From: Candidatus Kerfeldbacteria bacterium
GTDB lineage: Bacteria > Patescibacteriota > Patescibacteriia > SBBC01 > JACPUP01
Reading direction: 5' to 3'
DNA: 33,269 nucleotides
Assembly: GCA_016192205.1 (NCBI GenBank)
Contig: JACPUP010000050.1
Coordinates: 1 to 33,269 of the forward strand
Below the pieces are notes generated by a model. That model did not search any database, had not been told where the DNA came from, and saw nothing but the letters and a program-made list of their open reading frames with translations. Positions 6,796 to 14,011 of this stretch are shown here, one piece after another. The first letter of the stretch is position 1. Every line of letters begins with the position of its first letter. Position numbers and translations under genes: made by a program.

Positions 6796-8396
6796 GACCC
6801 TTCGACCCGGCGGCGTTCCGGCCGCAGCAGCCGCTTCAACCAGTTCCGCACCATGGTCGCTTCGTCTGGGGCAAACAAGAGGATGAGGCCTACGTACACG
6901 ATGATCCCGAGTATGCCGGCTACGCCCGCCTGGAGGAAGAGACCGATGCGCGTCGCCTGGTCCACACCGGCCACGAGGACACGCAACATGAGCCACACCA
7001 CGGCCGCCAGGCCAGCCGAGGCAAAGAGCACTCGGCTGGTCGAGCGCAACACATAGGCGTCATCAAGGTCGCCGACCCGGATGCGCAGGATTGCGTAGAG
7101 CAAGCTCATCTGTAAGAGGTTCGCGATGGAAAATGCAAAGGCAATGCCGAGCACGCCCCACAGGCGGCTGAACACAATCGCCAACGAGATGTTCACGACA
7201 ACGCTCACGACGCTCACCTTGACCGGCGTGAACGTATCCTGGAGCGCATAGAACGACCGCGCCAGCACCGGAATCAGGCTTTGGGCGAACAGCGAGAGCG
7301 CGAAAATGCCCAGCGCCTGGGCGGTGAGGATGGTATCCTCCCAATCGAACTGTCCGAACCCAAAAATGACCCGGACGATGTGCGCGCGCAGCAACAGCAG
7401 CAGCACCGAGATGGGAACGATGAGGAGCAGGATGCGGCGGACACTCCGCGAGAAGTGTTCGGCAAACTTCCGCGTGTCCTTCTCAATGAAGGCTTGGGAG
7501 AAGAGCGGAAACACCGAGATGGCCATAGACACTCCCACGACATTAATGGAAAATGTCTGCAAATCATTGGCGGCGGCCAGCACCGTCACGCTCCCGACCG
7601 CAAGCGTCGACGCAATGATGACACTGACGGTTTGTTCCACCTGCGACACGGCCAGTCCAAGCGTCCGTGGTGCCATGAGCTTCAGAATCTTCCGCACGCC
7701 CGTGTGACCGAAGAGCCCGCGGGGACGGAAGCGAAATCCAGCCCGAATCACCGCTGGGAGCTGGATCAGCAAATGGAGCGCCGCCCCGAGCACGACGCCC
7801 CAGGCCAATCCGGCGATGCCCAACACGGGCTCGAGGACGACGATGCCGAAGATGATTCCCACGTTGTAGAAGAGCGGTGCCAGCGAGTATGCGAGAAACC
7901 TTCGCAGCGCCGTCAGGATGCCGCTCAACACGTTCGAGAACGCGAAGAGGACGGTGGCGAGCAACATGATGCGCGTAAGCCCGACGGTCGCCGACTGTTT
8001 CGCAGCATCGAAGCCGGGGGCGATCAACGGCACCAGCTGCGGCGCGAACGCTGCCGCGACGGCGGCCAATCCCCCAATCGTCAGAACGAGTACCACCATG
8101 AGACCGCTGGCGAGCTGCCACGCGCCTGGTTGTTCATCCCCGTGGTTCCAATACTGGAGGAAGACGGGGATGAATGCAGCCGACAGAGCACCGAGGACGA
8201 GAATATTGAAGATGAGGTCCGGCACCTTGAACGCCGCCAGGTACACGTCCGTCGCGTCGCCGGCCCCAAACCGAGCCAGCAGCACGCTCGTCCGCACCAA
8301 CCCGACGACTTTGGATAAGACAAAACCGACGGCGATGATCAGCGCGCCGGCGGTCACACTCCGCAGTCTCGTCTGATGCAGTGAGGAGTCACCCAC
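6792..8396 (-). CDS. murJ: Lipid II flippase MurJ (MVF family)
   Basis: 534 residues from the GTG at 8396. A polytopic protein of the MOP superfamily that moves lipid II across the membrane for peptidoglycan synthesis. Family segments include GFVLSKVVGLVRTSVLLARF and then DVYLAAFKVPDLIFNIL, GALSAAFIPVF in the first helices, and SLIPVLARSFYALQDTFTPV in the second half. About 14 hydrophobic helices can be counted. The GTG lies exactly 6 bases after an extended -10, so it sits at the predicted +1. Earlier in-frame starts lie upstream of this promoter. The gene leads a murJ-lepA operon. Confidence 0.93.
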   Translation of the reverse strand: MGDSSLHQTRLRSVTAGALIIAVGFVLSKVVGLVRTSVLLARFGAGDATDVYLAAFKVPDLIFNILVLGALSAAFIPVFLQYWNHGDEQPGAWQLASGLMVVLVLTIGGLAAVAAAFAPQLVPLIAPGFDAAKQSATVGLTRIMLLATVLFAFSNVLSGILTALRRFLAYSLAPLFYNVGIIFGIVVLEPVLGIAGLAWGVVLGAALHLLIQLPAVIRAGFRFRPRGLFGHTGVRKILKLMAPRTLGLAVSQVEQTVSVIIASTLAVGSVTVLAAANDLQTFSINVVGVSMAISVFPLFSQAFIEKDTRKFAEHFSRSVRRILLLIVPISVLLLLLRAHIVRVIFGFGQFDWEDTILTAQALGIFALSLFAQSLIPVLARSFYALQDTFTPVKVSVVSVVVNISLAIVFSRLWGVLGIAFAFSIANLLQMSLLYAILRIRVGDLDDAYVLRSTSRVLFASAGLAAVVWLMLRVLVAGVDQATRIGLFLQAGVAGILGIIVYVGLILLFAPDEATMVRNWLKRLLRPERRRVEGS

Positions 8397-8402
8397 GGAC
8401 GG

Positions 8403-8431
8403 ATAGTAGCAAACGGGGATGATGGCGACAA
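8403..8431 (-). promoter_or_regulatory. murJ promoter predicting a leaderless mRNA
   Basis: On the minus strand, TTGTCG (8426-8431), a 17-base spacer, and TACTAT (8403-8408) preceded by TGC (extended -10). Six bases then separate the hexamer from the GTG at 8396, so +1 coincides with the start codon. No Shine-Dalgarno is present. Confidence 0.75.
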
Positions 8432-8543
8432 GCACTCGACCCCCCACGTGCTGCCGACGGACAACGCCCGTCAGGACGACGCAAGCGGAGCACGGAACGA
8501 ATGAACTGTCGGCGCCGGTCGCCCGAAAAACCAATCGCAAACC

Positions 8544-8570
8544 CCCTCGGTGGAGCTGTGAGGGCGAGGG
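8544..8570 (-). terminator. Possible terminator downstream of the PAP2-like gene
   Basis: CCCTCG (8565-8570 on the minus strand) pairs with CGAGGG (8544-8549) around a 15-base loop, followed on the minus strand by a GT-rich stretch containing GGTTTTT. The loop is long and the T run is displaced by about 13 bases, so this is weak. It is the only plausible transcript end in the 194-base gap between the PAP2-like gene and murJ. Confidence 0.3.
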
Positions 8571-8590
8571 TCATGGACTGGGTCACCGCG

Positions 8591-9205
8591 TCAGCCAGAC
8601 TGTTCGCCGACCGAGTTCGCGAGCGTCCGCCAACGCGACCCGCGCCGCTCGCCCCACACGTACACCGCGTACGCAAGCAGCGCGCCCCCGAGCAGATCAG
8701 CCGAGTAATGGGTCTTGGCGAGCAACGTGCCAACGCCGAATGCCAACGTCGCCGCGACAAACCACACGCGGAAACGAGCCGTTGGGAGCCACAACGTCAA
8801 AAGCACCATCAGTCCGAAATGGCCGCCGGGAAAAAACGCGTGCGCAGCATAGGGGTAGAGCGTGAAGCGATCGACCGGCAGGGCAGCTCCCAGTGGCGCG
8901 CCGATCGGTACGAGCAGCAAGAACGAGCCACGCAGAGCGTAATACAGGCCGATGAGCGCCAGGAACTTCGGCAGCTCGTGCCAGCGGCGGCGCAGCAACA
9001 CCGTGGCGAAGACGAGGATGAAGGCGAAGAACGCCAGTTCTCCCCACACGCCGAAATGAACCAACGGCAACCGGTCGACCAGCACATCGGGGACGCGCGG
9101 GAACACGCCGGCGGTGCGTTCGGCAATGGCCAGAGCGGCCATGTGCCATCCGACCCCAACGACCAGGAGGCCCGCTGGTGCTACGAGTGCACGGACGTTA
9201 ACCAC
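8591..9205 (-). CDS. PAP2-superfamily membrane phosphatase (sphingomyelin-synthase-like C-terminal type)
   Basis: 204 residues with about six membrane helices. Two motifs match the PAP2_C/SMS-type active site: FFPGGHFG (His129) and HYSADLLGG (His166, Asp170), which form the His-His-Asp triad used to hydrolyse or transfer lipid phosphate head groups. The start is the GTG at 9205, inside the 3' end of the upstream gene (8-base overlap); longer in-frame starts would run deeper into that gene. A role in undecaprenyl-pyrophosphate or phospholipid dephosphorylation is possible but not shown. The neighbour encodes a small membrane-anchored protein of unknown function. Confidence 0.7.
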   Translation of the reverse strand: MVNVRALVAPAGLLVVGVGWHMAALAIAERTAGVFPRVPDVLVDRLPLVHFGVWGELAFFAFILVFATVLLRRRWHELPKFLALIGLYYALRGSFLLLVPIGAPLGAALPVDRFTLYPYAAHAFFPGGHFGLMVLLTLWLPTARFRVWFVAATLAFGVGTLLAKTHYSADLLGGALLAYAVYVWGERRGSRWRTLANSVGEQSG

Positions 9206-9632
9206 TGTAGGTGCGGTCGACGAAAAATCGACAGTCGAACCATTGCTCACGATTCGCAAAAACTTCGTCGACATCTTGGTGCCGTAAATGGAAAATCGCC
9301 TTGGATTCCGTCCATTCCTCAAGCGTCAGATACTCGTTGGCCGTGTTGCCAAGCGTGCCAACCATGACACTGTCGTTCACGGGTTGCGGACGAATGTCGA
9401 CCCCACGGAGCGTGACCGTACGGGTCTCCGCATCGACAACGTAGTAGCGTCCCCCGCCCACGCGCACTTCGATCGCCTCCGGCGTTACGGAAATTGCATG
9501 AACAGTTTGCGGGCGGCAATCAGGGCTCAACGCCGTCTCGCGGTCGGACGCGATCCGTCGAACGACCACAACCACCAACCCCGTAATGCCGGCGAAGAGC
9601 ACCAGGACGAGAACGAAGAAAAAGCGCCGCAT
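9198..9632 (-). CDS. Hypothetical membrane-anchored protein
   Basis: 144 residues. One N-terminal helix (FFFVLVLVLFAGITGLVVVVV) acts as signal anchor. An extracytoplasmic domain of about 115 residues follows, rich in beta-prone segments (EAIEVRVGGGRYYVVDAETR, TVTLRGVDIRPQPVNDSV) and ending in an aromatic, charged helix-strand region with two cysteines. I do not recognise the family. The ATG at 9632 has GGAG about 9 bases upstream. Its 3' end overlaps the PAP2-like gene, so the two are probably made together. Confidence 0.7.
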   Translation of the reverse strand: MRRFFFVLVLVLFAGITGLVVVVVRRIASDRETALSPDCRPQTVHAISVTPEAIEVRVGGGRYYVVDAETRTVTLRGVDIRPQPVNDSVMVGTLGNTANEYLTLEEWTESKAIFHLRHQDVDEVFANREQWFDCRFFVDRTYSG

Positions 9633-9633
9633 G

Positions 9634-9741
9634 CTACTCGGCTCCAGCCGGCCTTTTCATGGATTCTGTTCGAGCGGGGATCTCGGCCTGTGACGCTGAT
9701 TCGAGGATGGTGAAGAGTGGCCACGGTGCGAAGACGAGCAT
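9634..9741 (-). CDS. Candidate 35-residue upstream ORF
   Basis: From the ATG at 9741 the minus strand encodes MLVFAPWPLFTILESASQ and onward to a TAG that ends one base before the ATG of the 144-residue membrane protein. It lies just downstream of an extended -10 (TGGTATACT at 9764-9772). It could be a leader peptide or a coupled micro-ORF, or just a chance frame in the 5' leader. It has no ribosome-binding site and no recognisable family. Confidence 0.25.
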   Translation of the reverse strand: MLVFAPWPLFTILESASQAEIPARTESMKRPAGAE

Positions 9742-9763
9742 AGTGCTATGGATGATTTAATTA

Positions 9764-9772
9764 AGTATACCA
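9764..9772 (-). promoter_or_regulatory. Extended -10 promoter in an AT-rich gap
   Basis: TGGTATACT (TGn plus a near-consensus -10) on the minus strand, embedded in the most AT-rich stretch of this part of the window (TTAATTAA is adjacent). No good -35 is visible. It would drive the 144-residue membrane protein and the PAP2-like gene. Confidence 0.55.
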
Positions 9773-9830
9773 CAACATCAGAGGGCAGTCGTCCAGCCGT
9801 CTGACGGAAACGTGCGGCGCAGAGCAGCAT

Positions 9831-9857
9831 GGGAGGCCGCCCCAGGGACGGCCACCC
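9831..9857 (-). terminator. GC-rich hairpin after the LiaF-like gene
   Basis: GGGAGGCCG (9831-9839) can pair with CGGCCACCC (9849-9857) with one A-A mismatch and a 9-base loop. It lies 26 bases after the LiaF-like stop. There is no U tract, so it may be a factor-dependent end or RNA stabiliser instead of a classical terminator. Confidence 0.3.
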
Positions 9858-9882
9858 TACCGTCAAACACGTCGCGTGAGGA

Positions 9883-10557
9883 TCAGCTCTTCACCTCGAC
9901 CTCGCCCAAAAGCGACGTCCCCCGGATGCGGAGAGACTGCGTTGCTTGGGGATGCGGCTGCGTCCGGTCCTCCCAGCCGCCTCCGATGGCCGTTCCTTCG
10001 ACGGTCACGCGGACGTCGGTCCCGACGATGACCTCAATGCCACCCATGGCAGTGAACAGATTGAGCGTGGCCCCGTTGGCATAGGTGGTGCCACGCAGAT
10101 CGAGCCTGACGCCACCGAGGATGGCGGTCACGTTACCGCCCTGAAAGCCGACGGCCGAAATCCGCCGCTCGCTCCCGCGAAAAATAACGAACGCGCGGAA
10201 CGCACCACCCGCGAATTCCCCCGCGTGAAAGTGCGGCGCGCGGACGAGCAGCCAAGCACCAATGAGGATGATGCTGCTGGGCCATAGGACGGCGTAGAAC
10301 TGTCCGCCGACCAGGTCGAGCGTGCGCACGAGCAGGCCAAAGCCAATCAGGATCGTCACCAGCGGCCCGGCCACCGAGCGCGGCGTCAAGTACCAGCTGA
10401 ACAGTCCGGCGACGATGATGAGTGCCGGCCACCACCGGCTGAACGAATTCCAAAACGCCAGGAGGCCAATGGCGTCGAGGAGCGCGCCCAGCCCCACCAG
10501 AATGATGAGGGCGCCGAACGGACTCAACGGTGAACGCGATCGCCCATCCCTGGACAA
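9883..10557 (-). CDS. LiaI/LiaF-like envelope-stress membrane protein
   Basis: 224 residues. Four short hydrophobic helices fill the N-terminal half (FGALIILVGLGALLDAIGLL, WWPALIIVAGLF, VTILIGFGLLV, PSSIILIGAWLLV), as in the LiaI-LiaF-type TM region. A beta-rich C-terminal domain follows (VGFQGGNVTAILGGVRLDLR and then LFTAMGGIEVIVGTDVRVTV), typical of LiaF/YvqF proteins that sense envelope stress or restrain a histidine kinase. No kinase is adjacent here. The TTG at 10557 is chosen because AGGAGG lies 8 bases upstream, inside the end of the DUF4342 gene; the nearby ATG at 10547 is out of frame. Confidence 0.8.
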   Translation of the reverse strand: MSRDGRSRSPLSPFGALIILVGLGALLDAIGLLAFWNSFSRWWPALIIVAGLFSWYLTPRSVAGPLVTILIGFGLLVRTLDLVGGQFYAVLWPSSIILIGAWLLVRAPHFHAGEFAGGAFRAFVIFRGSERRISAVGFQGGNVTAILGGVRLDLRGTTYANGATLNLFTAMGGIEVIVGTDVRVTVEGTAIGGGWEDRTQPHPQATQSLRIRGTSLLGEVEVKS

Positions 10558-10560
10558 GGG

Positions 10561-10680
10561 TTAGTCCTCCTTGATGATGATGCGCCGGCTGTTCCCCTCC
10601 CGAACCAACGCCTTGACCTTTTCGACCGGGTCCTGACCGCTCACCGTGAACGCTTCGGTGTGCTGCCGTCCAGTGGGCAT
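10561..10680 (-). CDS. Shortened DUF4342 protein (39 residues)
   Basis: From the ATG at 10680 the minus strand encodes MPTGRQHTEAFTVSG, then VEKVKALVREGNSRRIIIK and EDK-like end with TAA. The pattern (F.VSG..-VEKVK.L..EGN.RRI.IK) matches the first half of DUF4342 proteins, which usually continue into a hydrophobic segment (L.IPL). That second half is missing, so this is a natural mini-version or a truncation. AAGGAG lies 6 bases before the ATG, and the stop is 3 bases before the LiaF-like TTG, so the two genes form a coupled pair. Function of DUF4342 is unknown. Confidence 0.7.
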   Translation of the reverse strand: MPTGRQHTEAFTVSGQDPVEKVKALVREGNSRRIIIKED

Positions 10681-10698
10681 AGGTGCTCCTTAAACTCT

Positions 10699-10726
10699 AC
10701 TCTACCGCAGATGCAGGTATCGTCAA
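10699..10726 (-). promoter_or_regulatory. Promoter of the DUF4342-LiaF-like operon
   Basis: Minus strand: TTGACG (10721-10726), 16-base spacer, TAGAGT (10699-10704). The leader of about 12 bases carries AAGGAG before the ATG at 10680. The -35 overlaps the stop codon of the zincin gene. Confidence 0.6.
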
Positions 10727-11106
10727 CGGGCGCGCCGTTGTCGCTCCCAGGCGCGTACATGCTGTTCCCCCATCCCAAGGTGGTGACCGACCTCGTGGAG
10801 GACCGTCGCGTGCACAATCGCGCGAATCTCCGCTGGACTGCCGCGGCCCAGCTCCTCAATGACGCCCTGGAAAATGGTAATTTTATCGGGCAGCACCGCC
10901 GAGTAATGCACTCCCCGCTGGGTCAATGGCACACCTTCATACAGGCCGAGCAGGACCGACCCGCGTCGGATCCGTCGGACGCCTGGTCCAGCTCGCCGCA
11001 CGTGGTCCTCCACGACGAACACGACGTTGCTCATCCGTTCTCGGATCGACTCCGGAATCGTGAGCAAGGCCTCACGAATGTAGCGTTCAAACAGTCGTCG
11101 CTCCAC
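10723..11106 (-). CDS. Minimal zincin metallopeptidase-family protein (HExxH)
   Basis: 127 residues from the GTG at 11106. The motif TVLHEVGHHLGMGE (His104, Glu105, His108) is the zinc site of the small 'metallopeptidase family protein' group. The N-terminus (FERYIREALLTIPESIRERM) and the central NVVFVVED segment also match that family. The protein is cytoplasmic, and the substrate and activity of the family are not established. The GTG lies exactly 6 bases after an extended -10, so the mRNA should be leaderless. The in-frame GTG two codons earlier would abut the -10 and is rejected. Confidence 0.85.
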   Translation of the reverse strand: MERRLFERYIREALLTIPESIRERMSNVVFVVEDHVRRAGPGVRRIRRGSVLLGLYEGVPLTQRGVHYSAVLPDKITIFQGVIEELGRGSPAEIRAIVHATVLHEVGHHLGMGEQHVRAWERQRRAR

Positions 11107-11112
11107 GGGCAC

Positions 11113-11121
11113 AGTATACCA
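11113..11121 (-). promoter_or_regulatory. Extended -10 of the zincin gene (leaderless)
   Basis: TGGTATACT on the minus strand, followed by 6 bases and the GTG at 11106. No clear -35. It lies back to back with the plus-strand promoter at 11129-11156. Confidence 0.7.
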
Positions 11122-11128
11122 TTCGTCC

Positions 11129-11156
11129 TTGACAGCGAGGAGGAGCAGCGTAGGCT
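11129..11156 (+). promoter_or_regulatory. Promoter of the plus-strand hypothetical gene
   Basis: Consensus TTGACA (11129-11134), 16-base spacer, TAGGCT (11151-11156). The start of transcription would be near 11163, leaving a leader of about 33 bases that contains a strong Shine-Dalgarno (GGAGGAGG). Confidence 0.6.
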
Positions 11157-11195
11157 TGATTCGATCACCGCCAATCGGGAGGGAGGAGGATGGTG

Positions 11196-11621
11196 ATGTA
11201 TCGGACGATCCTCGTCATCGGAATGTTCGCGGCAGTCGCCTACCGGCTCTGCCGATCGAGGCAGCCAAGCCCAACCGCTCCAGCCCAGCGGACCGAACTC
11301 TGGTCGTCTGACGGAATGCGCCTTATCGCCGCCTGCGCTGATGGGACGGTGCTGGACGCGCGCGGGGCCGAGCTCGGAATCATTCGATTGCCCCAAGCCG
11401 AACGGAACCAACGAATTCTCGGCCGTGTCAGCGAGGATCGCATCCAGCACCTTCGACGAAACGCACTCGCAGCGTACATTCGAGGCCACTGCATTGTCTC
11501 GTCAGACGAGCGGCTCATCCTGTTCCGCTTCCGCGGAGATTCCCGCGTCGCGGGTGCCATGGCTCTGATCCTCCTGGCGACGTTCGAGGAGGCACTCGCG
11601 CTCTGTGTGCCGAACGACTAA
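11196..11621 (+). CDS. Hypothetical membrane-anchored protein
   Basis: 141 residues from the ATG at 11196; an ATG at 11190 is also in frame, but the purine-rich ribosome-binding site ending at 11189 is better spaced for 11196. One N-terminal helix (TILVIGMFAAVAYRL) is followed by a soluble domain with WSSDGMRLIAACADGTVLDA, a segment resembling a small beta-strand repeat, and a C-terminal hydrophobic helix (VAGAMALILLATFEEALAL). I do not recognise a family. A promoter, Shine-Dalgarno and terminator frame it as a single-gene unit, which supports a real gene. Confidence 0.6.
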   Translation: MYRTILVIGMFAAVAYRLCRSRQPSPTAPAQRTELWSSDGMRLIAACADGTVLDARGAELGIIRLPQAERNQRILGRVSEDRIQHLRRNALAAYIRGHCIVSSDERLILFRFRGDSRVAGAMALILLATFEEALALCVPND

Positions 11622-11623
11622 AA

Positions 11624-11647
11624 GACTCCGGACCGCTCGCCGGAGTC
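11624..11647 (+). terminator. Rho-independent terminator
   Basis: GACTCCGG (11624-11631) pairs perfectly with CCGGAGTC (11640-11647) around an 8-base loop, followed by TCGTTCCTCTT. It begins 2 bases after the stop of the plus-strand hypothetical gene. Confidence 0.75.
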
Positions 11648-11836
11648 TCGTTCCTCTTCGAAGACCCTGAACGGCTAGCGCCCGGTCTTCCATTGGCCCG
11701 CGACCGGCGTCACGGTTTCCGGGGGCGTTCGGGCCTCGCTGCAGGCTCGGTCGCTTTGGGCAACGAACTCCGGACCGCAGTGGTCTCCTCCGTTGGCGTG
11801 GTTGGCTGTTCCAGACGCGTGGCCAATGAATGGTGG

Positions 11837-14011
11837 CTATCGTTTGAAGAGTAACGCAAAGCGCTGGTCCGAGTCGACCACGGACGAAAACGAGACGACC
11901 CTTTCTTGGCTGGTCACCGGAACCGTAGCGAACCGCAGGTCCTGCCCGGACCAGGCCTGGACCTCAAACGGCAACGGTGCGGCCCCCGGCTGTTTCGCAA
12001 TGGTCAGCCGGTACTGGTCGCCGCTCGACTGACGGTCAATCCGCGCGCCGGACCGATAGCGGAACGTAACGGTTTGCACTTCACCCGGCTGGAGTTCGAT
12101 CCAGTTGCCGAAGGCGACGCGGCCAAATTCCTCGGTCTTCCGCGTGCCCGACAACTCATCCAGGACCGGCTGCTTCTCAATTTGAAGCAGATCCGCATCG
12201 AGTTCCGCATCATCCGGCGGTGGGAACAATGCGGTTGAGGGTAAGCGGTCAAACCCGCGCGACTCAAGGAGAACGCTCCCCGCTGGTAAATAGATTTTGA
12301 CGTACCCACGGTACCGTACGCCCGTCCAGCGATCACCAGGCGTCCCGGCGTGGCGAATGGTAAGCTGGAGGGTATTCTCCATGGTCTCGTCGACGATTTT
12401 CACATCGAGCGTCGCAGAACGTTCGAGCGCTCGACTGGTCTTCCCGCCGCCGAGGTTGGCTTCGACCACGGCCAAGAAATCTCCATCATCCGAGGGTAAC
12501 GCGCCGGTCCAGCCCAGCGTATGGAGGCTCGAGCGCTGTGCATCGTCGCGGAGCCAGAGCATGAGATCTTTCGTGCGGAAGCTCTCCTCGAGGGCGCTCA
12601 AGACCGCCACGAGATCGTCCGGCTCGACGCTCCCAAGGCGCTCGAGGACAGCGGGGATGAGGTCGATGACGAACTGCTTCGGTTGATTCGTGTGGATGTC
12701 ATAGGCGAGCTCCACCTGGTCCTGGGTCGTACGGACGAAGTTTTCTTCCGTCAGGACGACGCCGTACGCCGGCATCGGCAACGGGCCGGTTGCGGCCAAC
12801 ACCCGCTCAACCACTCGCGGTGTGAGTGCAACGAGCCCGTCAATGGCAAATCCCCTTGCTTGCTCATAAAACCACGTCACCTTCTCGGCCGAGGTGGGAA
12901 AGTGAGCGAACCAGTTGGCATCGTGGAGCGTCCAGATCGGGGCCACGGTACTCACTGGCTGCGGCGGCACGAGGTGTTTCGGAAAGTAATCGTTCACGGC
13001 AAAGGGCCCGCGACCAGGCGCGTCGAGGATTTTGAACCCGCCCTGGTCAAAGCGCACGAGCGCCAGGGAGCCCAAGAAACCTCCGCCGGGCCGAAGTTCC
13101 GTATCGTTTTCAAAAACGAACAGCAATTCCCGCGGCCGATCGCTGCCGAACAGGTGTTCGAGCAGCGGAATCATGACGGCGCTCCGTCCGAGCTGCGCGT
13201 GGACCATGGCGAGGTTATCCTGCAAGGCCGAGAAGGCGGCCCGATACTTCCGGGGCAGGTGATGCGGATTCACGTCGTCCAATTCCAGGAGGGCCTGCGC
13301 GACGAGATGGAGACTGGCCGCAACATCCGCCGAGCGCGAGAGAAAGGTTTTGGCAATCGGAAAACGCTCTCCGGGTTGGGTTGGTGTTTCGAGCAGTGCG
13401 ACCAGCGTCCGGGCAAACGTTTCACCGGCCGACGAGAGCTGGTGGCCCGCGGTGAGCAACCGCTGTCCATCCTGGACTTTCCCCCGCGTGAAGGGAGAAA
13501 CGTTGAGGAGCGTTTTAACCGCGCCTTGGGAGCCATCGAAAACGTGCTGGGCTTCGGCAAATTGTGCTTCCGCCTGAGCAAACCTGTCAGCCGCGTCGGC
13601 AAAACGATACTCCTGCAAGGCTCCGCCCGCTTCGGTAAACGTTGAGAGCGCGGCGGACGACGACCGCACGAGTTCATCCTCCCACGCGAGCAACGGTCGA
13701 ATGCCGCCGAACACGAGGACGGGGACGAGGAACAGTGCTGCCAGCGCCGCGAATGGGCTGATGCGTTTGAGGACCAGACGCGGCGGCAGCGACGGGGCGG
13801 ATGGACGCTTGGGTGGTGGTGGCAGCGGCGACTGCCGCGGTCGTGGTGCTGGTGCCGACCGACGCCGGAACCACAGCCAGGCTCGTTGCGTCCGGCGCGA
13901 CCTGGCCGCCCGGGCGTTGCGCTCGCCAGCCAGGCGACGCAAATCAACGACGTTCGTCAGCGGAACGTCATGGTGTTGCGCCCGGTTGTCCGCTCCCTTA
14001 GCGTGTTCCAT
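11837..14011 (-). CDS. DUF4012 domain-containing membrane protein
   Basis: 724 residues. A basic, Pro-rich cytoplasmic tail (Pro run near 60-78) precedes one membrane helix (about 84-105). A helical region follows, then the DUF4012 core, marked by FENDTELRPGGGFLGS (300-315), and a long C-terminal beta-rich part. DUF4012 proteins occur in exopolysaccharide loci of Actinobacteria and candidate phyla; the fold resembles LytR-type regions, but the activity is unknown. The gene overlaps the upstream glycosyltransferase by 14 bases and is the last of the exopolysaccharide operon. A possible frame after its stop (11710-11826) is low complexity and is not called. Confidence 0.85.
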   Translation of the reverse strand: MEHAKGADNRAQHHDVPLTNVVDLRRLAGERNARAARSRRTQRAWLWFRRRSAPAPRPRQSPLPPPPKRPSAPSLPPRLVLKRISPFAALAALFLVPVLVFGGIRPLLAWEDELVRSSSAALSTFTEAGGALQEYRFADAADRFAQAEAQFAEAQHVFDGSQGAVKTLLNVSPFTRGKVQDGQRLLTAGHQLSSAGETFARTLVALLETPTQPGERFPIAKTFLSRSADVAASLHLVAQALLELDDVNPHHLPRKYRAAFSALQDNLAMVHAQLGRSAVMIPLLEHLFGSDRPRELLFVFENDTELRPGGGFLGSLALVRFDQGGFKILDAPGRGPFAVNDYFPKHLVPPQPVSTVAPIWTLHDANWFAHFPTSAEKVTWFYEQARGFAIDGLVALTPRVVERVLAATGPLPMPAYGVVLTEENFVRTTQDQVELAYDIHTNQPKQFVIDLIPAVLERLGSVEPDDLVAVLSALEESFRTKDLMLWLRDDAQRSSLHTLGWTGALPSDDGDFLAVVEANLGGGKTSRALERSATLDVKIVDETMENTLQLTIRHAGTPGDRWTGVRYRGYVKIYLPAGSVLLESRGFDRLPSTALFPPPDDAELDADLLQIEKQPVLDELSGTRKTEEFGRVAFGNWIELQPGEVQTVTFRYRSGARIDRQSSGDQYRLTIAKQPGAAPLPFEVQAWSGQDLRFATVPVTSQERVVSFSSVVDSDQRFALLFKR

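Noticed and set aside
7281-8318. Plus-strand frame (345 codons) across murJ.
   Set aside because: Antisense of a polytopic membrane protein; extremely rich in His, Arg, Asp and Gln, with no fold-like pattern.
11031-11489. Minus-strand frame of about 152 codons opposite the 11.2 kb hypothetical gene.
   Set aside because: The plus strand has a promoter, Shine-Dalgarno, hydrophobic N-terminus and terminator; the opposite frame overlaps the zincin gene and shows no family features.
11658-11690. GAAGACC...GGTCTTC inverted repeat with a 17-base loop as a terminator.
   Set aside because: Long loop and no U tract on either strand; the hairpin at 11624-11647 already explains the plus-strand end.
11710-11826. 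38-codon minus-strand frame after the DUF4012 stop (TTG start, Pro/Thr/Glu-rich).
   Set aside because: Low complexity, TTG start without a ribosome-binding site, no family resemblance; more likely the 3' trailer of the exopolysaccharide operon.
12521-13645. Long plus-strand frame (374 codons) inside the DUF4012 gene.
   Set aside because: Antisense shadow typical of GC-rich coding sequence; composition is Arg/Glu-rich without domain motifs, while the minus strand has a recognised family.
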